Part shown: piece by piece, positions 56,935 to 64,000 of the stretch | How positions within the stretch are numbered: the stretch's first letter is position 1 | How the letters are laid out: each line of letters begins with the position of its first letter | Source of the DNA: CAVXFB01 sp963760935 | GTDB lineage: Bacteria; Planctomycetota; Planctomycetia; Pirellulales; Thermoguttaceae | Assembly: GCA_963760935.1 (NCBI GenBank) | Contig: CAVXFB010000008.1 | Location: 1,116,001-1,180,000, forward strand | Length of the DNA stretch: 64,000 nt | Direction of reading: 5' to 3' | Made by a program: the position numbers and the translations under genes | Notes under the pieces: model-generated | What the model was told of the DNA's origin: nothing | Databases searched by the model: none | The model's input: only the letters and a program-made list of their open reading frames with translations

Positions 56935-57090
56935 CGTGAGTGCCCACCCGGGCTCAGGACCGTGCCAAGTTTGAAATGGCGAGTGATTAGAGGCGAGTGG
57001 TCAATGGGGCCGCCATGTCGGCGGCCGCTAACCCCGCATCTAACCCTCCCTAGATGTCATAGTACAAGCAGAACTCGTACGGATGCGGCC
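56935..57090. repeat. Dispersed repeat copy B, overlapping the glnA 3' end
   Basis: The unit AGTGCCCACCCGGGCTCAGG, then ACCGTGCCAAGTTTG matches copy A at 55658. It continues through GCCGCCATGTCGGCGGCCGC and into the last codons of glnA (57050 onward). The remaining spacer between the PEP-CTERM terminator and glnA holds nothing else I can identify. Confidence 0.5.
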
Positions 57091-58462
57091 GCAGTTGGAC
57101 CGCCTGCACTTCGTTGACCGTCTTGTACCAGATCCACGTGTCGATCACGTCGGGCGTGAAGACGTCGCCGCGGAGCAGGAACTCGTGGTCGTCACGCAGG
57201 GCCGCCAAGGCCTGTTCGAGCGAGCCCGGCGCCTGCGGCACATTCTTCATCTCCTCGGGATCAAGGTCGTAGATGTCCTTGTCCATCGGGTCGCCTGGAT
57301 TGATCTTGTTCTGAATCCCGTCGATCGCCGCCATGAGAACCGCGGCAAACGAGAGATACGGGTTGCAACTCGGATCCGGACAGCGGAACTCAAGGCGCTT
57401 GGCCTTGGGGTTCGGGCTGTACATCGGAATGCGGACGGCCGCCGAGCGGTTCCGCTGCGAGTAGGCCAGGTTGACCGGCGCCTCGAAGCCCGGCACCAGT
57501 CGCTTGTAGCTGTTGGTGGTCGGGTTACAGATGCCGCACAGTGCCGGGGCGTGTTTGAGGATGCCGCCGATGGCATACAGGGCCATATCGCTTAGGCCCG
57601 CATAGCCGCTGCCGGCGAAGAGAGGCGTACCACCCTTCCACAGCGAAATGTGGGTGTGCATTCCAGAGCCGTTATCCGAGAACAGCGGCTTGGGCATAAA
57701 CGTGACCGTTTTCCCATGCTTCTTGGCCACATTCTTAATGATGTATTTGAACATCATCATTTTGTCGGCCATGGTGACCAGGTGATCGAACTTCATGTCG
57801 ATCTCTGACTGTCCGCCGGTGGCCACTTCGTGGTGCTGGGCCTCGATGTTCATGCCGCAATCGATCATCGTCTGCATCATCTCATTGCGGATGTCCATCA
57901 TTTGGTCGGCCGGCGGCACGGGGAAGTAACCTTCCTTGTAGCGCAGCTTGTAGCCCAGGTTCGGGCCCTCGTCGCGGCCACGGTTCCATTGTCCCTCAAC
58001 ACTATCGATGTGATAGTAACCTTCGTTGGCGGTCTGCTCGTAGCGGACGTCATCGAAGATGAAGAACTCGGCTTCCGGCCCGATGAAGCAGCTATCGCCG
58101 ATCCCGGTGCTCTTCAGATAGTTGACCGATTTCCGCGCCACGTTGCGCGGGTCGCGCGAATAATCCTCGCGCGTGATCGGGTCCTGGATGTTGCAGATCA
58201 TCGACAACGTGGGGAGCGTGCAGAACGGGTCGATCACGGCCGTTTCGGGCTGCGGCACAACGAGCATGTCGCTTTCGTTGATCGCCTGCCATCCGCGGAT
58301 GCTCGAGCCGTCGAAGCCCAACCCATCCTCGAAGACGTCCTCGTCGAGTTTGTCGACGGGGATGGTGAAGTGCTGCCACAGACCTGGAAAGTCCATGAAC
58401 CGCATGTCGACCGCCTTCACGTCCTTTTCCCGGCATAACGCCAAAACTTCCTTCGGTGTCAC
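57050..58462 (-). CDS. glnA: Glutamine synthetase, type I
   Basis: The 470-residue enzyme makes glutamine from glutamate, ammonia and ATP. EAEFFIFDDV and DNGSGMHTHISLW are the metal- and glutamate-binding segments; KRLVPGFEAP and NRSAAVRIP lie near the ATP site. KDIYDLDPEE supplies the Tyr that is adenylylated in the GSI-beta subgroup, so control by adenylylation is likely. I chose the GTG at 58462 because GGAGG stands five bases upstream and the resulting length equals the family norm; the longer ATG at 58501 would add a tail without family support. The 3' end overlaps the dispersed repeat. Confidence 0.95.
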   Translation of the reverse strand: MTPKEVLALCREKDVKAVDMRFMDFPGLWQHFTIPVDKLDEDVFEDGLGFDGSSIRGWQAINESDMLVVPQPETAVIDPFCTLPTLSMICNIQDPITREDYSRDPRNVARKSVNYLKSTGIGDSCFIGPEAEFFIFDDVRYEQTANEGYYHIDSVEGQWNRGRDEGPNLGYKLRYKEGYFPVPPADQMMDIRNEMMQTMIDCGMNIEAQHHEVATGGQSEIDMKFDHLVTMADKMMMFKYIIKNVAKKHGKTVTFMPKPLFSDNGSGMHTHISLWKGGTPLFAGSGYAGLSDMALYAIGGILKHAPALCGICNPTTNSYKRLVPGFEAPVNLAYSQRNRSAAVRIPMYSPNPKAKRLEFRCPDPSCNPYLSFAAVLMAAIDGIQNKINPGDPMDKDIYDLDPEEMKNVPQAPGSLEQALAALRDDHEFLLRGDVFTPDVIDTWIWYKTVNEVQAVQLRPHPYEFCLYYDI

Positions 58463-58929
58463 AGGTCCCTCCTTCTTAGGGGATAAAGAGTGTTGCATCA
58501 TTTGACTCCGTACGCTCAGCGTCTGCCGGTAATCTTGGCACGGCCTGCAGGCGTACTTTAAGCGGGCCGTGTTTTGCAAAGGGGATGCCAGAGACCGATA
58601 TTTTCGCCCTGCGTCAGCGAAAAATCCGTTGTACCGACAAGACTTATGGCAATCCGGGCCGTGTTGTGGCCACGCGGACGCCGCAAGCACTGCCTAGTTT
58701 CGTCGCACGAGGTGATCGCACGTTAAGCAAAACCGCCGCCTCGTCGTTGAAAACTGGGTAGAAATTTCGCCCCGAATCTTCACTTTGGAGACCAGACTGC
58801 CATCGGCGACACTGCACCCAGAAACACCGGCTCGGGAGGGCGAGGCTCCGGCCGAGCCGACGACTCAAGACTTTTGCTCCGCAGGAGCCTCGCCCTCCCG
58901 TTCCGCCCTCTCGTTTCGATTCCGCGTTC
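58463..58929. other. Intergenic region upstream of glnA
   Basis: The 467-bp gap lies between glnA and the ATPase gene on the same strand. It contains the palindromic element at 58833-58900 and the glnA promoter and leader. I see no gene and no clear NtrC or PII-type site. Confidence 0.4.
58833..58900. repeat. 17-bp perfect inverted repeat, palindromic element
   Basis: CGGGAGGGCGAGGCTCC (58833-58849) and its exact reverse complement GGAGCCTCGCCCTCCCG (58884-58900) are separated by 34 bp. The arms belong to the same GC-rich style as the elements at 537 and 37807 but not to the same sequence family. It could act as a terminator-like hairpin for the ATPase gene upstream of glnA. Confidence 0.7.
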
Positions 58930-59577
58930 CTACGCAATCCGGCCATCGGACAACGTCAGCGCGCTGTCGGTCACCCGGCGGCAGAAGTCGGGCTCGTGCG
59001 AGACGATGAGCATCGCTTGCGGCAATTGAGCGAGCAACGCCGTCAGGCGCTCGGTCGCCGCCTCATCGAGACCGCTAGTCGGCTCGTCCAACAAGAGAAC
59101 GTCTGGTTGCATGGCGAGGACGGTCGCCAGGGCCACGAGCCGCTTCTCGCCGCTGGAAAGCTTGTAGGTGATGCGTTGGGCGTACCCGGCCAGGCCAACG
59201 GACTCCAGCGTTTCCGTCACGAGTGGGCCGACGCGTTGGCGCGGCAAGCCGAGATTGAGCGGACCAAAAGCCACGTCCTCGGCGACCGTCGGGCAGAATA
59301 GCTGATCGTCGGCCTCCTGAAACAGCAGTCCGACGCGGCGACGAACCTCGTAGAAGTCGCGCTCGATCGTGCGCGGCGTGCCGAAAACCTCGATGCGGCC
59401 AGCCTGCGGATGGATCAGGCCGACCATAAGGTGCAGCAGCGTCGTCTTGCCGCTGCCATTGGGACCGTGCAGCGCCAGCCGCTGGCCGGCTTCCAAACGA
59501 AAGTTGCACTGCCGCAGCACCGGTCGGGAGTCGTAGGCGAAATCGACGTCTTCGAAGCGAATCAGCGGTGCGCTCAT
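58930..59577 (-). CDS. CbiO/EcfA-type ABC transporter ATPase
   Basis: The 215-residue ATPase has Walker A GPNGSGKTTLL, the Q-loop (VGLLFQEADDQLFCPT), signature LSSGEKRLVALA and Walker B DVLLLDEPTSGLDE. The sequence between the Q-loop and the signature and the ADDQLF segment fit the cobalt/nickel/ECF (CbiO/EcfA) branch. Neither a CbiQ/EcfT nor an S-component gene is within 5 kb, so its partner is elsewhere. The start MSAPLIRFEDVDFAY has no strong ribosome site visible. Confidence 0.9.
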   Translation of the reverse strand: MSAPLIRFEDVDFAYDSRPVLRQCNFRLEAGQRLALHGPNGSGKTTLLHLMVGLIHPQAGRIEVFGTPRTIERDFYEVRRRVGLLFQEADDQLFCPTVAEDVAFGPLNLGLPRQRVGPLVTETLESVGLAGYAQRITYKLSSGEKRLVALATVLAMQPDVLLLDEPTSGLDEAATERLTALLAQLPQAMLIVSHEPDFCRRVTDSALTLSDGRIA

Positions 59578-59713
59578 AGTGAGACAGTGCGATCACGACC
59601 AAGACGATACGGATCGCGGCAAGTGTCTGGACCTATCGAAGACGTCTCCCGTGGCCGCATGGCCCGGAAATAACACGCTATTGGCGACAGGAGTCGTCTT
59701 CCGTAGACAGTAA

Positions 59714-61510
59714 TTATACGCCGACCAGATCGGGCTTGCGGGCGTGCGGCGCCGGGGCTTTGACGCGCGACGGCAACACGAGCGGCGTGGCCGAGCGGCA
59801 TTGATTTGCGCTGGGCCGATCGCTTACGAGTTCGTTCCGCTCGTAGAATGTCGGCGGCTCGTAGCTGAAGCCCTCGGCCAGTCGCTTTTCTTCCTGCCGG
59901 ATCTTGCGCAACACCCAGCGGCCGCCGATGGCCGAGGCCAGTCGCGATTTCCAGCCAAGTTCGGCGCGCAACTCGCGCAACAGCGCCGACATCTTGGCGT
60001 GCATGGGCGGATTGTCGCGGTAGTACAACTTCGCCGCGGCAACCACCGCAGTGAAAGTGGTGGCCAGTTCGCGAACTTCCCATCGGTAGCGATCGCGGAC
60101 GCGTGGGTCGGGATGGTTCTTGTGCCGCTTCCAGCCGGCCAGGGTAGTGCGGACGATTCGCACTGTGCTGGGCCCGTTGACTTGGAAATCACGGTCGAAG
60201 GCCCGCACCATGAACTCGGCCGACTGCTGATCGTTAATGCTGGGATGGCGGTAGTTGAAGATCAACTGCCCATGGATGTCGCTCAAGTGATATTCGCTCT
60301 CGTCCTTCATCATTCCCTTGGCCGACAGTTCGGCGTGCAGCGGCGTGCCGGGGATGGGCGTATAAAGCATGAACTGGTGGAAGTCGGTATCGTGGCGCAC
60401 AGCGTGCTCAATCGCTTCGTCGATGTTCTCGGGCGTGTGGTTTTCGAGCCCGATAATCGTGGAGCCGAGGACGCGGATGCCGTTGGATTGCAGTTCGCGG
60501 ACCAGTTCAAAGGTGTCGATGCCGGTGAGCTTGCAGTATTGGCTGTTGCAGCCTTCGATGCCCATCCAGACCCAAGAGATGCCCAAGCGGATGAGTTGGT
60601 CGATTGAATACAGGCGGAGGACGTTGGCCGAGCTGAAGACGTAGAGCGACCACGACTTGCCGTGCTCTTCCAGCAATTCCAGCAGCCGCAGGGCTCGCTT
60701 GCGATGGAAGAGGAAGTTCTCGTCCATCATGAAGAACGAGCGGACGCCCATCGAGGCTTCGAGCTGGCACATGACGTGAAACAGTTCGTCGCCGGTTTGG
60801 TAGAAGTTAACCGACTTCCCCTTGCCGCCGAACATGGCCGAAGTGGAGCAGAAGTTGCATCCCAACGGGCAGCCCACGGACGGGATGACGGTCGCGGCGA
60901 CGTCGCCAGGGCGTTCACTAGGATTACAGCCCACGTTTCGCGTTCCGAGGCCGGAGGTGATCATGGGGTGTCGCAGCGGTCGGTCGGCGTTTTCGCCCAA
61001 GAAACCGCGGAACCATCGCACGCCCTCGCCGCGCACGATGTGATCGGCGTCGAGGCGATCGGCCAGATCTGGCACATTGGCAATGTGCCCGCCGATGACG
61101 ATCGTTGCATTGGGCAGATACTGCCGGATCAGCTCGCACATCTTCTTGACTTTGTAGATGTTCGGAATGATCGACGAAATGCCGACGACGTCGTACTGGT
61201 GCGTGCGAATCTCCTCGATGAAGCGGTCGAGCGTCGGGAAATCCAGCAACATGCACGGAGCTTCGATGTTTGCCTGAATCATCATCAGGCCCCAACTGCG
61301 GTGGAACATTCGCAGCGAGAAGGCCCCCTGGGTCCGCGTTACCTGGTTATGGTAAAGCTCCATGGGGTTCATGCGGCGACTGCCGTACTCGTCGTCTTCG
61401 CCGTAGGGCCCGAATACGCTCGTCAACAGCACGCGGGCCCGCGTTCCCAGCGGGTGCGTAGCTTGATGGTTTTGTGAGGAGGATCCCAATTCGATGTTCC
61501 GCGTCTGCAC
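59714..61510 (-). CDS. B12-binding-domain radical SAM protein
   Basis: The ~598-residue protein has a cobalamin-binding N-terminal domain (about 60-190; VVGISSIIPNIYKVKK and IVIGGHIANVPDL) and a radical SAM core whose site is SVGCPLGCNFCS (CX3CX2C, about residue 220-231). The core continues with FFMMDENFLFHRKRAL and GISWVWMGIEG and is followed by an all-alpha tail. Such enzymes methylate or remodel lipids, antibiotics and other poorly reactive carbons. GTG at 61510 follows GGGAG with 7-bp spacing. The next gene on the other strand is 489 bp away. Confidence 0.85.
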   Translation of the reverse strand: MQTRNIELGSSSQNHQATHPLGTRARVLLTSVFGPYGEDDEYGSRRMNPMELYHNQVTRTQGAFSLRMFHRSWGLMMIQANIEAPCMLLDFPTLDRFIEEIRTHQYDVVGISSIIPNIYKVKKMCELIRQYLPNATIVIGGHIANVPDLADRLDADHIVRGEGVRWFRGFLGENADRPLRHPMITSGLGTRNVGCNPSERPGDVAATVIPSVGCPLGCNFCSTSAMFGGKGKSVNFYQTGDELFHVMCQLEASMGVRSFFMMDENFLFHRKRALRLLELLEEHGKSWSLYVFSSANVLRLYSIDQLIRLGISWVWMGIEGCNSQYCKLTGIDTFELVRELQSNGIRVLGSTIIGLENHTPENIDEAIEHAVRHDTDFHQFMLYTPIPGTPLHAELSAKGMMKDESEYHLSDIHGQLIFNYRHPSINDQQSAEFMVRAFDRDFQVNGPSTVRIVRTTLAGWKRHKNHPDPRVRDRYRWEVRELATTFTAVVAAAKLYYRDNPPMHAKMSALLRELRAELGWKSRLASAIGGRWVLRKIRQEEKRLAEGFSYEPPTFYERNELVSDRPSANQCRSATPLVLPSRVKAPAPHARKPDLVGV

Positions 61511-61999
61511 GTTGCCTCTCCCGTCTTGTGTATTCCACACGTAGTGAAGGACCGGTGGCGGGGCTAGCGTACCAGCGCGCTGCGCGCCGGTTCCTGTCAA
61601 CCCACCCTACGATTGTCATCCTGAGCAGGGCGACGGATTTCGCCCATTGCCACGGCCATATTATAGGTGTTTTCGCCTGTGCCCCAACGGTAGCTATGTA
61701 TTGGTTGTGTAATAGCTGGGTAATTCTTCAGCGTGACGAGGGGAAAGGCACGCCGCGGAGACCCTAACGACCGCGTAACCGCTAAAGGGGGTCAACGGGT
61801 TGACGCCCGCAAGGAGGGACACGCACCGCAACGAGCCCGTCCGTCATCATCCGGCTGAAAGCCACCATTGCGGCAAGACGAAGTTGAAGTTCTGGTTCCA
61901 TGAGGGGCAACTGCGTAATATGTTGCCAGGGCGGAGACGTAGACGGCGGGGACAGCCAGGGATGGAAAGTTGTCCGCCGCGCTGACAGAGAAATCTCCC
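61511..61999. other. Intergenic region between divergent genes
   Basis: This 489-bp gap lies between the B12 radical SAM gene and the glucose dehydrogenase gene and must carry both promoters. Nothing else could be recognised. Confidence 0.4.
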
Positions 62000-63108
62000 A
62001 TGCAAGCAATCTCCATTGTGCCCGGATCGAAGCAACTGGCATTGATCGATCGTCCTGAACCACGCATTACGGCCGACGACGAGGTCGAGCTGCGGGTGAT
62101 TGAGGTGGGCATCTGCGGCACCGACCGTGAAGAGGCCGTCGGGGGCCGCGCCGGGCGCCAGAGGGCAAGCAGGACTTGGTCCTTGGCCACGAAATGCTGG
62201 GCCAAGTGACCGCTGTTGGCAAGGCCGTTACGCGGGTCCAGGTGGGCGACTACGCGGTCTTTACGGTGCGTCGCGGCTGCGATCAATGCGTGGCATGCCG
62301 CATGAATCGTTCCGATCTCTGTACCACGGGAAAGTACCGCGAACGCGGCATCTGGAGTTTGGATGGCTATCAGACCGAGCGCGTCGTAGATCGTCAACAG
62401 TACGTCGTCAAGATTCCGCCGAACTTAGCGTCGGCCGCTGTGCTGGTCGAACCGCTTTCCATCGTCGAGAAGGCGATCGACGAGGCGTTGCGTGTTCAGT
62501 GTGCGCGCGTGCCAATGGTGGCGGCTGTGCCCGATTGGCCGTTTGGTCGCCGCGTATTGGTGGCCGGCATAGGCCCGGTGGGACTTTTGGCCGCAATGGT
62601 GCTGCGCCTGCGCGGCGCCGAAGTCTACGGACTGGACATCGTCGATTCGCAAGGCATTCGTCCCCGTTGGCTGGAGGCCATTGGCGGTCATTACATTGAC
62701 GGACGACAGGTTCCGGCTGATCGCGTAGACGATGTAGTCGGCCCGATGGAGTTAGTCGTCGAGGCCGCCGGGGTTGCTTCGCTATCTTTCAACCTGCTAG
62801 ACGCGTTGGCCGTTAACGGAGTGTACGTCTTGACCGGGATCCCAGGTGGAGATCCGTTGACCGAGATCCACGGGGCCAGTTTGATCCGCGGATTGGTCTT
62901 GGACAATCAGCTAATGATGGGCAGCGTAAACGCGGCACGAGGCCACTTTCAATTGGCGGCCAACGACCTAGCTCAGGCTCAATTGTTCTGGGGCGAGCAC
63001 GTTGCCGGTCTTATCACTCACCGCTATCAGCCGAGCGATTTTGAAGCGGCATTTCACGGCGCCGTGGCCGAAGAAATCAAGGCTGTCATCCGTTGGTCGG
63101 AGCCGTAA
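62000..63108 (+). CDS. Zinc-dependent glucose 1-dehydrogenase-like MDR protein, one frame break
   Basis: The ~370-residue protein is a medium-chain dehydrogenase. The catalytic zinc site is in GICGTDRE and GHEM; the structural zinc set is CDQCVACRMNRSDLC (CX2CX2CX7C). The Rossmann NAD(P) motif is VLVAGIGPVGLLA. GICGTDRE and APEGKQDLVLGHE are specific to the glucose 1-dehydrogenase branch. The break near 62150 needs one G restored in GCCGGGCGCC. The following glucoamylase-like gene starts 2 bp later, so starch or glucan glucose would be released and oxidised in one operon. Confidence 0.85.
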
Positions 63109-63110
63109 GC

Positions 63111-64000
63111 ATGGCCATGCAAATCGAGGACTACGCGTTGGTCGGCGACTGCGAAACGGCGGCGCTTGTTGGCCGGAATGGCTCGGTCGATTGGCTCTGC
63201 CTGCCGCGTTTTGATTCGGGCGCGTGCTTCGCCGCGTTGCTGGGAACGGCCGAGCACGGACGCTGGATGATCGGGCCCGTCGGCGAAGTGCGTCATGTTC
63301 GCCGCCGTTATCGGCCGGGCACGCTCATATTGGAAACCCAGTTCGAGACCGACGAAGGGGCCGTGACGCTGATTGATTTCATGCCGCCCCGCCGAAAGAA
63401 CCCGGACTTGGTGCGCATTGTCGTCGGTCTGCGCGGGCAGGTGCGCATGGCGACGGAATTGGTCATGCGGTTCGACTACGGCTCGATCGTGCCGTGGGTG
63501 CGACGAACCAAACAAGGGATGCGGGCGATTGCCGGTCCAGACAGCTTGCATTTGAAGACGCCGGTTGCCCTGCACGGTGAAGGATTTCGCACCGTCGGTG
63601 AATTTTCGGTCGGCCAAGATGAACAGGTTCCATTCACACTCACTTGGCACAGTTCCCACGAGTCGGTGGGACGCGTGATCCCGGCGGAGAAGGAGCTTGC
63701 GACAACCGAGTCGTGGTGGCGTGAATGGTCCGATCGGTGCACCTACAATGGCCCGTGGCGCGATGCGGTCGTTCGTTCGCTGATCACGCTCAAAGCGCTC
63801 AGCTATGCGCCGACCGGGGGCGTGGTGGCCGCGCCCACCACCTCGCTGCCCGAGCAACTCGGCGGCGGCCGCAACTGGGACTACCGTTACTGTTGGATCC
63901 GCGATGCCACGTTCACGCTCGATGCCATGATCCGGGGCGGATACCACGACGAAGCTCGCCAATGGCGAGACTGGCTCTTGCGGGCTGTGGCGGGAGATCC
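63111..64000 (+). CDS. GH15 glucoamylase/trehalase-like protein, 5' part
   Basis: Only the first ~296 residues are in the window, so the gene is cut at its 3' end. MQIEDYALVGDCETAALVGRNG, DWLCLPRFDSGACFAALLG and GGGRNWDYRYCWIRDATFTL are GH15 hallmarks (glucoamylase and glucodextranase/trehalase group). The catalytic Glu residues would be beyond the window. The enzyme cleaves glucose from non-reducing ends. It starts 2 bp after the dehydrogenase stop, so co-transcription is expected. Confidence 0.9.
   Translation, partial: MAMQIEDYALVGDCETAALVGRNGSVDWLCLPRFDSGACFAALLGTAEHGRWMIGPVGEVRHVRRRYRPGTLILETQFETDEGAVTLIDFMPPRRKNPDLVRIVVGLRGQVRMATELVMRFDYGSIVPWVRRTKQGMRAIAGPDSLHLKTPVALHGEGFRTVGEFSVGQDEQVPFTLTWHSSHESVGRVIPAEKELATTESWWREWSDRCTYNGPWRDAVVRSLITLKALSYAPTGGVVAAPTTSLPEQLGGGRNWDYRYCWIRDATFTLDAMIRGGYHDEARQWRDWLLRAVAGD

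Overview
The window is GC-rich chromosomal DNA from a planctomycete-like bacterium, probably of the Pirellulales type. The evidence is a mosaic of planctomycete-flavoured families: PEP-CTERM surface protein, PQQ-like and NHL propellers beside ferredoxins, DUF58 plus TgpA pair, AsmA-type giant, Nramp-USP fusion and GC-rich palindromic spacers. No rRNA, tRNA, CRISPR array or prophage was recognised. The species assignment is an inference from gene content.

Layout: 1-8.6 kb holds NAD synthesis (nitrilase-type amidase end, nadE), a PhyH dioxygenase, an AsmA-like envelope giant, a metallo-beta-lactamase-fold hydrolase and NAD(P)HX dehydratase. 8.6-14.3 kb is a signalling module (TonB-dependent receptor, YfiR-like protein, hybrid histidine kinase, divergent response regulator). 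14.4-18.2 kb carries rpsT, a TPR protein, a class V aminotransferase and coaD. 18.2-21.4 kb is a TonB/siderophore-receptor pair, closed by a perfect palindromic terminator. A group IIC-like intron (21468-23467) lies immediately behind that terminator. 23.5-31.3 kb holds YchF, TgpA-like transglutaminase, DUF58 and a large secreted protein of unknown function.

31.5-41.8 kb is the most unusual part: seven same-strand, nearly abutting genes encode two PQQ-like propeller proteins, an NHL propeller with a CGCC motif, a Tat-exported polyferredoxin, a NapH/NosR-like membrane ferredoxin, a single-chain NuoE-NuoF-ferredoxin protein and a 2Fe-2S/GltD-like flavoprotein. I infer an NAD(H)-linked electron-transfer system reaching across the inner membrane. 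A bd-like oxidase with a fused cytochrome c domain lies next to it on the other strand. 

45-64 kb holds a toxin-antitoxin pair, the Nramp-USP fusion, an HhH/HTH protein, a glycosyltransferase, an HPr with Asp at the regulatory serine position, a CorA transporter, a radical SAM protein resembling tetraether-lipid-synthase relatives, a CHASE/HD-GYP protein, a PEP-CTERM protein, glnA, a CbiO-like ATPase, a B12-type radical SAM protein, and a glucose dehydrogenase followed by a GH15 glucoamylase-like gene that runs off the end.

Ten otherwise well-conserved genes each contain one or two single frame breaks (about 830, 2205, 5930, 22202, 23955, 28725, 30905, 32125, 40085, 50295 and 62150). Their spread and nature point to residual indel errors in the assembly rather than pseudogenes. 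In those entries coordinates span the whole reconstructed gene.
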